Below the pieces are notes generated by a model. That model was not told the DNA's origin. It searched no databases and worked only from the letters and a program-made list of their open reading frames with translations. Made by a program: the position numbers and the translations under genes. From contig NZ_LMXN01000014.1 in NCBI RefSeq assembly GCF_001442615.1, forward strand, positions 62,001 through 126,000: a stretch of 64,000 bases of DNA. The letters are read 5' to 3'. Below are positions 13,419-23,015 of the stretch, piece by piece (the first letter of the stretch is position 1; each line of letters begins with the position of its first letter). This stretch comes from Algoriphagus resistens. GTDB lineage: Bacteria > Bacteroidota > Bacteroidia > Cytophagales > Cyclobacteriaceae.

Positions 13419-16211
13419 ATGGATAAGTTTTCTTATATCGCTAATGCTCACGTGTCCTACATAGATGAGCTTTACTCTTCTTACAAGAGTGACCCAGAAT
13501 CAATTGACCCAAGCTGGAAGGAGTTTTTTGATGGCTTTGACTTTGCACTAACCAATTATGGTGACGAAAAAAATACTTCTTCTTCAAATGGGAAGGGTGC
13601 CGCTCCTGCGAAAAACGGGGCATTAGCTACTCCCGGTACCATTATGGATATGGAGCAGTTGCCAAAAGAAATCAAGGTAAGGGCCTTGATTCATGCATAT
13701 CGCTCCAGAGCCCACCTTAGATCCAAGACCAATCCGGTAAGAGAACGTCGTGATCGAAAAGCATTGATAGATCCTCAGGATTTTGGTTTGGGGCAAGAAG
13801 ACATGAATATAGAATTCCAAGCTGGAAATGAGATTGGAATCGGCTATGCAAAGCTGTCAAAGATTTTAGATTCGCTGAAGTCCATTTACGAAGGATCAGT
13901 GGGATTCGAATATTTATATATCCGGGATCCGGAGATGTTGGACTGGTTTAAAACCAAAGTTGAAAAAGAAGCTTTGGCTTTTAATCCCACCCACGAAGAG
14001 AAAAAGAGAATACTGTCTAAACTAAACCAGGCAGTGGTATTTGAAAACTTTTTGCACACCAAATACCTTGGGCAAAAGCGTTTTTCCCTTGAGGGGGGAG
14101 AAAGTACTATCCCCTTTTTGGATGCTGTGATCAACACATCCTCCCAGCTTGGGGTAAGGGAGGTAATGATAGGAATGGCCCACAGAGGCCGTCTGAACGT
14201 GCTTGCAAATATCATGGGGAAAACATATGAGCAGATTTTCTCTGAATTTGAAGGTACTGCAAAGCCTGATTTGACTATGGGGGATGGAGATGTGAAATAC
14301 CACATGGGCTATTCCAGCGATATCGTGACACACAGCGAAAACAAAGTTCATTTAAAACTGGCTCCAAACCCTTCTCATTTGGAAGCGGTGGATCCTGTAG
14401 TAGAGGGCTTTCTTCGTGCTAAAATCGATTCTGAATACAAAGGTGATTTCAAAAAAGCTCTTCCAATTTTGATTCATGGCGATGCTGCCGTTGCTGGGCA
14501 GGGTATTGTATACGAGGTGACTCAGATGGAAGGATTGAAAGGCTATAATACAGGAGGAACAATCCACTTTGTCATTAATAATCAGGTTGGTTTTACAACT
14601 GATTTTGATGATGCCCGCTCTTCCATTTACTGTACTGACGTAGCTAAAATCATAGATGCGCCGGTAATCCATGTAAATGGTGATAACGCCGAGGCTGTTG
14701 TATTCGCGGCCAAGTTAGCTGCCGAATTTAGACAAAAGTTCAGCCGTGATATTTTTGTGGATATGGTCTGCTACAGACGCCATGGCCATAATGAGTCTGA
14801 TGAGCCTAAATTCACCCAGCCAGAACTTTACAATATTATCTCCAAGCATCCGAATCCAAGAGAAATCTATGTGAAGCGATTGACGGAGCGTGGGGATGTG
14901 GAGGCCAAATTGGCTTCACAAATGGATGAGGAATTTAGACAATTGCTCCAGGATCGTCTGAACTTGGTGAAAGAAAAGCCGCTTCCGTACCAGGCTACCC
15001 GTTTTGAAGAGGTTTGGAGCAGCCTGAGAAGATCAAAACCTGAGGATTTCGACCAGTCTCCGGAAACTGGAATTAGCCCCGAGTTGATTGAAAAAGTTGC
15101 TGAAGCACTGACCGTGGTCCCGCAGGGGTTCAAACCGCTTAAACAGATTGAGGCACAGTTGAAGCAGCGTAAAGAAATGTTCTTTCAATCCAAGACATTA
15201 AACTGGGCTGCTGCGGAATTGCTTGCTTATGGTTCTTTGACGCTGGAGGGAAAAACAGTTCGCTTGACAGGTCAGGATGTACAAAGAGGAACTTTTTCTC
15301 ATCGTCATGCGGTACTTCATGATGCCAATACCAATAAAGCTTACAATTCGCTGAAGGAAATGAAGGATAGAAAAGGTGAGTTTTACATTTACAACTCGCT
15401 TCTTTCAGAGTATGCCGTGTTGGGTTTTGAATATGGATATGCCATGGCAAATCCAAATGCTTTAACTATCTGGGAAGCGCAATTTGGTGATTTCGCCAAC
15501 GGTGCGCAGACGATGATTGACCAATTTATTACTTCTGGAGAATCTAAGTGGCAGAAAATGAACGGATTGGTGATGCTCCTTCCTCATGGCTACGAAGGTC
15601 AAGGTCCAGAGCACTCCAACGCTCGTCCGGAGAGGTTTCTTCAACTGGCGGCAGAGTATAATACCGTAGTTGCAAACGTGACTGAACCTTCTAATTTCTT
15701 TCATTTGCTTAGACGACAGTTGGCTTGGGAATTCAGAAAGCCATGTATCGTGATGTCACCTAAGTCTCTTTTGAGACATCCAAAAGTAGTTTCTCCACTT
15801 TCAGAGTTTACCGCAGGTTCCTTCAGGGAAGTGCTTCCTGATACCACTGTGAATGCAAAAGAGGTAAAGCGAGTGGTACTTTGCTCGGGCAAAATCTTCT
15901 ATGATCTGGATGAAGCAAGAGAAAAAGAGAAAGTGAAGGACGTAGCCATCGTGAGAATAGAACAGTTGCATCCACTTCCTAAAAAGAAAATGATGGAAGT
16001 GCTGGCCGGTTATCCGGAAGCAGAAGTAGTTTGGGTTCAGGAAGAGCCTTCAAACATGGGTTATTGGAATTACATTCTAAGACTGCTTTACAAGGAATTA
16101 CCTATGGAAGTAATTGCTAGAAAAGCCAGTGCATCTCCTGCAACAGGTTATAACAAAGTCCACGTGGAAGAGCAAAAGAATATTGTTGCTCAAGCGCTTA
16201 AATTGAAATAA
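13419..16211 (+). CDS. sucA: 2-oxoglutarate dehydrogenase E1 component
   Basis: Thiamine-diphosphate enzyme that decarboxylates 2-oxoglutarate and transfers the succinyl group to the E2 lipoyl arm (TCA cycle). The 930-aa length is typical. The N-terminal E2-binding motif is visible (YIDELYSSYKSDPESIDPSWKEFF in pieces), followed by GMAHRGRLNVLANIMGK, the ThDP/Mg loop HGDAAVAGQGIVYE with NQVGFTT, RRHGHNESDEPKFTQP, and in the pyrimidine domain EAQFGDFANGAQTMIDQF and LLPHGYEGQGPEHSNARPERFLQ in order. It begins an ordered set E1-E2-E3. Its upstream region is occupied by an IS remnant and a tandem duplication, which may affect expression. Confidence 0.97.
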   Translation: MDKFSYIANAHVSYIDELYSSYKSDPESIDPSWKEFFDGFDFALTNYGDEKNTSSSNGKGAAPAKNGALATPGTIMDMEQLPKEIKVRALIHAYRSRAHLRSKTNPVRERRDRKALIDPQDFGLGQEDMNIEFQAGNEIGIGYAKLSKILDSLKSIYEGSVGFEYLYIRDPEMLDWFKTKVEKEALAFNPTHEEKKRILSKLNQAVVFENFLHTKYLGQKRFSLEGGESTIPFLDAVINTSSQLGVREVMIGMAHRGRLNVLANIMGKTYEQIFSEFEGTAKPDLTMGDGDVKYHMGYSSDIVTHSENKVHLKLAPNPSHLEAVDPVVEGFLRAKIDSEYKGDFKKALPILIHGDAAVAGQGIVYEVTQMEGLKGYNTGGTIHFVINNQVGFTTDFDDARSSIYCTDVAKIIDAPVIHVNGDNAEAVVFAAKLAAEFRQKFSRDIFVDMVCYRRHGHNESDEPKFTQPELYNIISKHPNPREIYVKRLTERGDVEAKLASQMDEEFRQLLQDRLNLVKEKPLPYQATRFEEVWSSLRRSKPEDFDQSPETGISPELIEKVAEALTVVPQGFKPLKQIEAQLKQRKEMFFQSKTLNWAAAELLAYGSLTLEGKTVRLTGQDVQRGTFSHRHAVLHDANTNKAYNSLKEMKDRKGEFYIYNSLLSEYAVLGFEYGYAMANPNALTIWEAQFGDFANGAQTMIDQFITSGESKWQKMNGLVMLLPHGYEGQGPEHSNARPERFLQLAAEYNTVVANVTEPSNFFHLLRRQLAWEFRKPCIVMSPKSLLRHPKVVSPLSEFTAGSFREVLPDTTVNAKEVKRVVLCSGKIFYDLDEAREKEKVKDVAIVRIEQLHPLPKKKMMEVLAGYPEAEVVWVQEEPSNMGYWNYILRLLYKELPMEVIARKASASPATGYNKVHVEEQKNIVAQALKLK

Positions 16212-16299
16212 TTACAGCTCTTTTTAGAAAGACATCCAAAATAATCTTATCATTTTGTTCCTCTCTTTTTGACTACAAAAGAGAAAAAAAGAAAAACGT

Positions 16300-17835
16300 A
16301 TGAGCAAAGAAATTAAAGTTCCGGCTGTAGGAGAATCCATCACAGAGGTGACAATCGGCCAATGGTTTAAAAAAGACGGAGATGAGGTTCAGATGGACGA
16401 AGTTCTATGTGAATTGGAATCCGATAAAGCCACATTTGAGTTGCCGGCAGAAGCTGCAGGCATACTTAGAATTAAAGCCCAAGAAGGTGACGTGTTGGAA
16501 ATTGGTGCTGTGATCTGCGAAATAGACGAGGCAGGGACTCCCGGTAAATCAGAACCTTCACAATCTGTTGAAGCGTCTGCCAAGTCGAAAGATGAGTCAA
16601 AACCTTCAGCTTCCCAATCCACGGGAGAAGTGAAGGAAATGATTGTACCTACTGTAGGGGAATCCATTACCGAAGTTACTTTGGCGAACTGGCTTAAAGC
16701 AGATGGAGATTATGTGAAGTTGGATGAGATTATTGCTGAAGTCGATTCAGATAAGGCGACATTTGAATTGCCTGCTGAGGCGTCAGGGATTCTTCGTCAT
16801 GTAGCGCAAGAAGGTGACGTGCTTGAGATTGGCGGAATGATATGTAAGATCGAAGTGACAGAGGGTGAGCCGGCTGCATCAGGTTCTTCGGAAGAATCTT
16901 CTTCCCCAGGGTCAGCTGTTGGGTCTGGAAATACAAATTACGCGACGGGACATGCTTCTCCTGCCGCATCTAAGATTTTGGCTGAAAAAGGCATGTCTGC
17001 CGAGTCTGTAAAAGGAACAGGCAAAGACGGTAGAATTACCAAGGAAGATGCGCAGTCAGCTCAAAAGCCAGCTGCTCCTGCAAAAGCAGAAAACAAATCC
17101 GCTGAGACTGCTGCCCCTGCTCCTGTGTCAGGTTCCAGAAACGAGCGCAGAGAGAAAATGTCTTCCCTGAGAAAAACTGTAGCCAGAAGATTGGTGTCGG
17201 TGAAAAATGAAACAGCAATGCTCACTACATTCAATGAAGTGAACATGAAACCAATAATGGATTTGAGATCCAAATTCAAAGAGCAATTCAAAGAAAAGCA
17301 TGGTGTAGGACTTGGATTTATGTCCTTCTTTACCAAAGCTGTGTGTGTGGCACTTCAGGAATGGCCATCTGTAAATGCTAAGATTGACGGAAACGAGATT
17401 GTTTTCAACGATTTCTGTGATATTTCAATCGCTGTTTCTGCACCAAAAGGACTAGTCGTTCCTGTAATCAGAAATGCTGAAGCCATGAGCTTTGACCAGA
17501 TAGAAAAAGAGGTCGTAAGACTTGCCGGCAAGGCCAGGGATAACAAACTTTCTATTGAGGAAATGACCGGTGGAACATTCACTTTGACAAATGGCGGGAT
17601 CTTCGGTTCAATGATGTCAACACCGATCATCAATGCTCCTCAATCTGCCATTCTGGGAATGCACAACATTGTGCAGCGCCCTATGGCTGTGAATGGCGAA
17701 GTGGTCATTCTTCCGATGATGTATGTGGCACTTTCTTACGATCACCGAATCATCGACGGTCGTGAGTCAGTTAGCTTCTTGGTAAGGGTAAAAGAATTGC
17801 TTGAAGATCCTACTAGACTTCTTTTTGGAGTTTGA
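16300..17835 (+). CDS. sucB: 2-oxoglutarate dehydrogenase E2, dihydrolipoyl succinyltransferase with two lipoyl domains
   Basis: E2 core of the complex, transferring succinyl from lipoate to CoA. The 511-aa protein carries two biotinyl-lipoyl domains where E. coli SucB has one: residues 2-78 with lipoylated K43 in ESDKATFELPAEAAG and residues 112-187 with K152 in DSDKATFELPAEASG. Each is followed by a Ser/Ala/Pro/Lys linker. The E3/E1-binding domain is at about 217-255 (ASPAASKILAEKG, then GTGKDGRITKEDA), and the acyltransferase ends with the catalytic DHRIIDG (H482, D486). Two lipoyl domains are common in Bacteroidota from memory. It lies 88 bp after sucA; an extended hairpin follows before lpd. 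Confidence 0.96.
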   Translation: MSKEIKVPAVGESITEVTIGQWFKKDGDEVQMDEVLCELESDKATFELPAEAAGILRIKAQEGDVLEIGAVICEIDEAGTPGKSEPSQSVEASAKSKDESKPSASQSTGEVKEMIVPTVGESITEVTLANWLKADGDYVKLDEIIAEVDSDKATFELPAEASGILRHVAQEGDVLEIGGMICKIEVTEGEPAASGSSEESSSPGSAVGSGNTNYATGHASPAASKILAEKGMSAESVKGTGKDGRITKEDAQSAQKPAAPAKAENKSAETAAPAPVSGSRNERREKMSSLRKTVARRLVSVKNETAMLTTFNEVNMKPIMDLRSKFKEQFKEKHGVGLGFMSFFTKAVCVALQEWPSVNAKIDGNEIVFNDFCDISIAVSAPKGLVVPVIRNAEAMSFDQIEKEVVRLAGKARDNKLSIEEMTGGTFTLTNGGIFGSMMSTPIINAPQSAILGMHNIVQRPMAVNGEVVILPMMYVALSYDHRIIDGRESVSFLVRVKELLEDPTRLLFGV

Positions 17836-17860
17836 AAAGTATCTAGTCATTAGTACAAAG

Positions 17861-17914
17861 TATCAAGAAAGGGGCATTTTCAAATGCTCATTGCAGATGC
17901 TCCCTTTCTTGATA
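17861..17914 (+). terminator. Long hairpin between sucB and lpd
   Basis: TATCAAGAAAGGG (17861-17873) pairs perfectly with CCCTTTCTTGATA (17902-17914), and the inner GCA/TGC can extend the stem. No T-run follows directly, so it is more likely a transcript-stability or processing structure, or partial terminator, than a strong terminator. Confidence 0.5.
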
Positions 17915-17982
17915 GTATAGTATTTCAATTCTAAGTAAGGGTAAGTCTTGATGCTTGCTTCTCACTACTAAAATCTAAAAAC

Positions 17983-19380
17983 ATGTATGACGTTATAGTA
18001 ATTGGTTCCGGTCCAGGTGGATATGTGGCGGCGATTCGCTGCGCACAGCTTGGGTTGAAAACCGCCATTGTTGAAAAATATCCTACGCTAGGAGGGACTT
18101 GTCTTAATGTGGGTTGTATTCCATCCAAAGCACTTTTGGATTCATCTGAGCATTACCACAATGCAGCTCATACATTCAAAACCCATGGAATAAACCTGAG
18201 CAACCTGAAAGTAGATCTGAAGCAGATGATCACCAGAAAGGATGACGTGGTAAAACAAAATACAGATGGTATTCAATACCTGATGAAGAAGAATAAAATT
18301 GACGTTCATCAAGGAATTGGTTCTTTTGTGGATAAAACCACTGTGAAAGTGACCAAAGACGATGGGTCATCTTCAGATATTCAGGCTAAAAACATCATTA
18401 TTGCTACTGGGTCCAAGCCTTCTTCTTTGCCATTTATCAAACTGGACAAAGACCGGGTGATTACCTCTACGGAAGCGTTGAACCTAAAAGAAATCCCTAA
18501 GCATCTGGTCGTAATCGGCGGTGGTGTAATAGGTTTGGAATTGGGCTCTGTCTATGCAAGAATGGGAGCGAAGGTTTCTGTGATTGAATTTATGGATTCA
18601 TTGATACCTACGATGGATCGTACCATGGGCAAAGAACTTCAGAAGTCTTTGAAGAAAATTGGCTTCGAATTTTACCTAAAGCATAAAGTGACTGCTGTAG
18701 AGAGCAAAGGCAAAGAAGTAACTGTCAAAGCTGAGGATCCTAAAGGAGAAACTATCGAAGTAAAAGGGGACTATGTATTGGTTTCTATCGGTAGAAAACC
18801 TTATACAGTGGGCTTGAATGCTGAGGCTGCCGGTGTAAAGATCACCGAAAGAGGTCAGGTCGAAGTCAATGATCATTTGCAGACTAATGTGCCGAATATC
18901 TATGCAATAGGAGACGTGATAAAAGGCGCGATGCTAGCCCACAAAGCGGAGGAAGAAGGGATATTTGTGGCTGAAACTATTTTGGGCCAAAAGCCTCATA
19001 TCAATTACAACCTGATTCCCGGGGTAGTTTATACCTGGCCAGAGGTGGCAGCTGTTGGTTTTACTGAAGAGCAATTGAAGGAGAAAGGGATTAAGTATAA
19101 AACAGGAAAATTCCCTTTCATGGCATCTGGCCGTGCGAGAGCATCCATGGATACTGATGGATTGGTGAAAGTATTAGCTGATGCGGGGACGGATGAGATC
19201 CTAGGCGTGCATATGATTGGCCCAAGAACTGCCGATATGATAGCCGAAGCAGTGGTAGCAATGGAATATAGAGCGTCAGCCGAGGATATTTCCAGAATGT
19301 CCCATGCACATCCGACTTATACGGAGGCCTTCAAAGAGGCGTGCCTTGCAGCCACAGATAATAGAGCACTACATATTTAA
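17983..19380 (+). CDS. lpdA: Dihydrolipoyl dehydrogenase (E3)
   Basis: FAD flavoprotein that reoxidises dihydrolipoamide with NAD. The 465-aa protein has the FAD site GSGPGGYVAAIRCAQLG, the redox-active pair C40 and C45 in GGTCLNVGCIPSK, the NAD site GGGVIGLELGSVYARMG, the second FAD motif ATNVPNIYAIGD-like block, and the C-terminal His-Glu pair H443/E448 in HAHPTYTEAFKEA supplied to the partner subunit. Placement right after sucAB shows it serves the 2-oxoglutarate complex, though it could also serve other lipoyl complexes and glycine cleavage. It is followed by a terminator. Confidence 0.97.
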   Translation: MYDVIVIGSGPGGYVAAIRCAQLGLKTAIVEKYPTLGGTCLNVGCIPSKALLDSSEHYHNAAHTFKTHGINLSNLKVDLKQMITRKDDVVKQNTDGIQYLMKKNKIDVHQGIGSFVDKTTVKVTKDDGSSSDIQAKNIIIATGSKPSSLPFIKLDKDRVITSTEALNLKEIPKHLVVIGGGVIGLELGSVYARMGAKVSVIEFMDSLIPTMDRTMGKELQKSLKKIGFEFYLKHKVTAVESKGKEVTVKAEDPKGETIEVKGDYVLVSIGRKPYTVGLNAEAAGVKITERGQVEVNDHLQTNVPNIYAIGDVIKGAMLAHKAEEEGIFVAETILGQKPHINYNLIPGVVYTWPEVAAVGFTEEQLKEKGIKYKTGKFPFMASGRARASMDTDGLVKVLADAGTDEILGVHMIGPRTADMIAEAVVAMEYRASAEDISRMSHAHPTYTEAFKEACLAATDNRALHI

Positions 19381-19403
19381 GTAATAATATGATTGTACTA
19401 GAG

Positions 19404-19433
19404 ACCATTCGGAGAGATTCGAATGGTTTTTTC
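19404..19433 (+). terminator. Rho-independent terminator after lpdA
   Basis: Stem ACCATTCG/CGAATGGT with an 8-nt loop, then TTTTTTCTTTTT. It starts 24 bp past the lpdA stop and closes the sucA-sucB-lpd unit. Confidence 0.85.
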
Positions 19434-19462
19434 TTTTTCGGGAAAAATAGTTTACTTCCATT

Positions 19463-20236
19463 ATGAAGTTTAAAATTGCCATTCTGGGTGCTGGAAATGT
19501 CGCGTGGCATCTGGCTCCAGCTTTAGAAGATGCCGGACATGTGATTACGGAAGTTTACGCCCGAACTATCAAAAGTGCCGAGCAAATCACGGATAGGGTA
19601 TATGCGGGTGAGCCTAAAGATGACTTGGATTTCTCAGCCAGTGAAGCAGAGATTTTTATAATGGCAGTCAAAGATTCTGCAATTTTAGACCTTGCCGATG
19701 AAATTATTCTGCCGGAGGAAAGCATTTTGGTGCATACTTCAGGAACCGTTGGATTGGATATGTTGAATTATAGCTCTGCAACCTACACTGGTATTTTTTA
19801 TCCATTACAATCTTTCACTAAAGGGAGGAAAATTGAATTTGATGAAGTTCCTTTTTTGTTGGAATCTGACGATGAAGAGACCTTGCAAAAACTAAAAAAG
19901 CTGGCTAAAAGTTTGTCCCCGCTGATCTATACTGTAAGATCAAAAGACCGTAAGGCTATGCATATTGCAGCAGTATTTGCGAGCAATTTCTCCAATCACA
20001 TGATTAGAATCGCTGAAGAAGTGATGCGGAGGCAGGGATTGGATTTTGATATGCTCAAACCACTGATAATAGAGACCATTTCCAAAAGTCTGCAGTTGGG
20101 CGCAAAAGCAGCCCAGACAGGCCCGGCCATACGCGAGGACTATGAGACCCTGGAAGACCATCATCGATTTTTAAGTTATAATGAAGGAATTGCTGAAATC
20201 TACCGGTTGATTTCCCAGGATATTATTGACAGCTGA
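19463..20236 (+). CDS. Rossmann and DUF2520 domain protein (NADP-binding oxidoreductase-like)
   Basis: A 257-aa protein with an N-terminal Rossmann fold (GAGNVAWHLAPAL, residues 9-21) and a C-terminal all-helical DUF2520 domain, the architecture of the F420-dependent NADP oxidoreductase/ProC-like superfamily. The central VHTSGTVGLDML and GIFYPLQSFTKG are hallmarks of the family, and the C-terminal half contains HIAAVFASNFSNHM. The substrate is not established; relatives have been linked to pantothenate or amino acid metabolism without proof. It stands alone between the lpdA terminator and the convergent desaturase gene. Confidence 0.88.
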   Translation: MKFKIAILGAGNVAWHLAPALEDAGHVITEVYARTIKSAEQITDRVYAGEPKDDLDFSASEAEIFIMAVKDSAILDLADEIILPEESILVHTSGTVGLDMLNYSSATYTGIFYPLQSFTKGRKIEFDEVPFLLESDDEETLQKLKKLAKSLSPLIYTVRSKDRKAMHIAAVFASNFSNHMIRIAEEVMRRQGLDFDMLKPLIIETISKSLQLGAKAAQTGPAIREDYETLEDHHRFLSYNEGIAEIYRLISQDIIDS

Positions 20237-20439
20237 ACAACATTGGGAGAAAGCCACCGGCTCTTTACTTGCTGCTCCGATTATCAGATCCATTAAATCG
20301 TTGCAGTGAATTAAGCGTGTCTGTATGACAATTACTATGTGGGGTGTTTTTTTTGATCAAAGCAGTTCTACGGTCTCTTAGATTTTGAACATTGCCAATT
20401 AAGGAGCAGTTATTTAGATAAACATGCTGAGTACAATCA

Positions 20440-20468
20440 AAAAATCCTTTCCATTTTGGAAAGGATTT
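20440..20468 (-). terminator. Terminator for the acyl-ACP desaturase gene (probably bidirectional)
   Basis: An 11-bp perfect stem AAATCCTTTCC/GGAAAGGATTT with a 5-nt loop; on the minus strand it is followed by TTTTTTGATTG. It lies 17 bp past the desaturase stop. Confidence 0.8.
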
Positions 20469-20484
20469 GAGATGATAGTTAGGC

Positions 20485-21483
20485 TTATTTAAGCCATGCT
20501 AATTTTACTTCCTCAGGAGCTTTCATCCTATCGGCTAATCTCATATATCTATCGGATAGTTTCACCAGATAATCTTGTGCCTTGGAGGCAACGTCATTCA
20601 GTCCTGTCAAGCTTTCAATCTTCCAAAGGCTTACCAAGTGTTCAATGATTCTTGCGTAATCCCAACCCGTATAAATACCTACTTTCTGGGTGACTTCAGA
20701 AAATTGGGTGAATAAGGAAGGGTTAGACCCACCTTTCCCCATCAATACTGCAGGCATTACAATTTGCTTTCTCATAAGTTTCTCAAAAGCAAGGATAGCT
20801 CCATTTGGGTCAATGTCAAATATGGCTGACATAAAGCTTTTATAAGCTTTCTCATGTCTTGCTTCGTCTCCGGCGATTTGTTTACATATTCTTCCTAACA
20901 CTGGATCTCCTGCGATATCTGCAAGTTTCCCGGTATTTACGTGAGAGACTTTAGTGGCTCTTTCCTGAAAAGAAGTATAGACGATTGCCTGATACGGGTC
21001 ATTGCCGGAATTGGGATCGAATCCATTCATCAGCAGTCTGTGGATTGTTTGTTCTACAGCTTTCATATCCACTCTTCCTGTCATGTAGAGGTATTTATTC
21101 AAAAGATCCCCGTGGCGATTTTCTTCGGCAGTCCAGGATTTTGACCATCTTACCCAGCCTGACTCAGATAGTAGGCTTCTCTCAGGATTGATGCCAGGAA
21201 GTAAATTGAAATAGGTTTGATAACTAGGAAGGGCTTCTTCGGTAATCATATTTCCTACCAGAGATGTCAAAACAGTATCTGGAATTCCTTCCGATCTTTT
21301 TTGAAGGAATTTAATTTCATCATGAATATCGGGATTTCCAAAATCGGGCAGGAAATCTGAAGGTTGCCAACACTTATCTGGATCCACTAAGATATTATCT
21401 ACAGCCTCTCCAACAAGATTATCCAATTGAGAAATGACCTCAATATTCTTTTCTAGTTCGTAATCTATTTCAGCTGATTTCAT
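20485..21483 (-). CDS. Plant-type soluble acyl-ACP desaturase
   Basis: Di-iron enzyme introducing a cis double bond (typically delta-9) into stearoyl- or palmitoyl-ACP. The 332-aa protein has every ligand of the castor enzyme in place at a constant offset of 22 residues: E83, E121, H124, E174, E207 and H210, the two ExxH motifs being EENRH and DEARH. No membrane segment is seen. The gene is monocistronic with a -7 box 56 bp before the ATG and a terminator after it. It is the likely source of unsaturated fatty acids for the CdsA/Psd lipids; regiospecificity cannot be read from sequence. Confidence 0.94.
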   Translation of the reverse strand: MKSAEIDYELEKNIEVISQLDNLVGEAVDNILVDPDKCWQPSDFLPDFGNPDIHDEIKFLQKRSEGIPDTVLTSLVGNMITEEALPSYQTYFNLLPGINPERSLLSESGWVRWSKSWTAEENRHGDLLNKYLYMTGRVDMKAVEQTIHRLLMNGFDPNSGNDPYQAIVYTSFQERATKVSHVNTGKLADIAGDPVLGRICKQIAGDEARHEKAYKSFMSAIFDIDPNGAILAFEKLMRKQIVMPAVLMGKGGSNPSLFTQFSEVTQKVGIYTGWDYARIIEHLVSLWKIESLTGLNDVASKAQDYLVKLSDRYMRLADRMKAPEEVKLAWLK

Positions 21484-21538
21484 CTTTGATAAATTTATTT
21501 CCGACTTTAATCGGTCTCGGGTTGATTTTGATTTAGGG

Positions 21539-21546
21539 CAAATTTA
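21539..21546 (-). promoter_or_regulatory. -7 box (TAAATTTG) for the desaturase gene
   Basis: On the minus strand TAAATTTG, followed by C, fits the -7 consensus and lies 56 bp upstream of the ATG at 21483. A -33 TTTG at the ideal distance was not found. Confidence 0.45.
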
Positions 21547-21748
21547 CTTACAAATGAGAGAATAAGTGATAGAATTAGACTATCAATCATCAAGGATTCT
21601 AAATTAGTCTAAGTTTCGATTAAGAAACTAGCTCTTTTTCCTGAAAGAGCAATGTACTATTTCAACGGAATGGATGACTATATAGATTCCTAAGTAAGTT
21701 GCTTTACTAGTATAAGGCCTAATATGGGCACTAGGTTCAATATATTTT
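21547..21748. other. Intergenic region between desaturase and propeller lipoprotein genes
   Basis: No coding frame of note. It contains a small hairpin GCTCTTT/AAAGAGC at about 21631-21650 without a T-run. Otherwise AT-rich upstream sequence of the desaturase gene. Confidence 0.5.
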
Positions 21749-21772
21749 AAAAAAGCCCCCAATTGGAGGCTC
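21749..21772 (-). terminator. Terminator after the beta-propeller lipoprotein gene
   Basis: On the minus strand, AGCCTCC-AATT-GGGGGCT forms a short GC-rich stem with a G-U pair, followed by TTTTTTAAAA. It lies about 28 bp past the stop of the 21800-22681 gene. Confidence 0.7.
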
Positions 21773-21799
21773 TCAATATTTTACGATCGCAAACCAAGA

Positions 21800-22681
21800 T
21801 CAATAGTCAAGCTTGTAGGCGACTACTTTATTCTTGAAAAAAGTAGGAACCAAAAGTATGTTTTCGCCGGGAATGAATCCGATATCCGCGGTATTTGATT
21901 CTACGTCTTTGGTGTCTAAAAGCAAGCTTTCACCCTCCTCTGTTACAAAGTAGATTTCTCCAGCCCATCTAGAGGCCACATAGTTTCCATCGCCCAAGAT
22001 GATCAGTCCGTCGCCGCCTGTGACAGTTTTATTCAGAATATCAGAAGTTCCATCAGTATTAAGCATCTTCAAACCTGACTTGTCCAGTCCGTAAAGGGTT
22101 CCGTTGTCTGCGATGGCGACCCCGTTGATTGATTCGTGGCCTTCTGTCACAGTAGATATTTTTCCTTCTTCGAGCAAATGTATTTTACCTGTATTCATAT
22201 CTGTGAAATAAACCTTGCTGTCTTTGGTGGCTAGATCATTCAAAAACCCAGCTCCTTCCACAGGATATTTTTTGCTGATTTTACCTGATTCCAAATTTAT
22301 TTCAATGAGCTGGTCAATATCCGTGACATACAGGTTGCCATTGGCGATCCCCATCCCTTTAGGAGCATTCAGGCCGGTTACCCATTCTTGGGTGACGATA
22401 TTTCCCTCCTTGTCGATTATAGAAATTGATCCTTTGCCGTCTTTCCCTCTGGGATCCCCTTCAATATTAGATACATATATTTTTCCTGAAGTGCCGTCAT
22501 ATAGCACAGATTCATTGGTCATTAGTGTAGTGTCAGTTTCCCATATTTTAGTCAGTGTTGGGGTTTTTGCTTCTTCTACTGCTACCACTTCAGTGGTTTC
22601 TTCAGCTTTCTGTGGGTTACATTGAGAAAAAAGCAAGGTGGCTGAGATACCTAGCAGAAATAATTTTGATTGGTTGTTCAT
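21800..22681 (-). CDS. SMP-30/gluconolactonase-like beta-propeller lipoprotein
   Basis: A 293-aa lipoprotein (signal with lipobox LLFSQC, C21) whose mature part is a run of about six repeated four-strand units with the NHL/SMP-30 cadence: GLNAPKGMGIANGNLYVTDID, GFLNDLATKDSKVYFTDM, SINGVAIADNGTLYGLD, GLIILGDGNYVAS. The N-terminal linker (KAEETTEVVAVEEAKTPT) is acidic and flexible. Some family members hydrolyse lactones using a Glu/Asn/Asn/Asp calcium site; I cannot confirm that site here. It is divergent from an M19 dipeptidase lipoprotein across 334 bp, so the two may share regulation. An enzymatic or binding role is open. Confidence 0.8.
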   Translation of the reverse strand: MNNQSKLFLLGISATLLFSQCNPQKAEETTEVVAVEEAKTPTLTKIWETDTTLMTNESVLYDGTSGKIYVSNIEGDPRGKDGKGSISIIDKEGNIVTQEWVTGLNAPKGMGIANGNLYVTDIDQLIEINLESGKISKKYPVEGAGFLNDLATKDSKVYFTDMNTGKIHLLEEGKISTVTEGHESINGVAIADNGTLYGLDKSGLKMLNTDGTSDILNKTVTGGDGLIILGDGNYVASRWAGEIYFVTEEGESLLLDTKDVESNTADIGFIPGENILLVPTFFKNKVVAYKLDY

Positions 22682-23015
22682 GGTTCTGTTTGTTTAAATT
22701 GTCAAAAGTTGATTGAGTAAGTCTTATTTCAATGATTTTCATTCCTTAGAGAGGATAAAATACTGCCGATTCATTCATTGTTTTATAAAGGTCTAAATTT
22801 TAACTTAAATACTGAAAATGATTTTATTTGGGAGTGAATAGCTTTCGTAGGTAGAATTAGCAGATGAAATTCAAAAAAAATCTGTAAAAGTTAAAATCTA
22901 GGGTTGTAATCTTTAATTATCCGTCTAAAATTCCTTCAGAAATGCCTTTGATGGATTATTTCGGGAAGCGTTGATAAATCCGATTATCTTACGGATAAAT
23001 ATAAACCACCAACTT
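22682..23015. other. Divergent intergenic region without recognised elements
   Basis: The 334 bp between two divergently transcribed lipoprotein genes is AT-rich and must hold both promoters. No TAnnTTTG box in a convincing position, operator palindrome or small gene was found. Confidence 0.4.
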
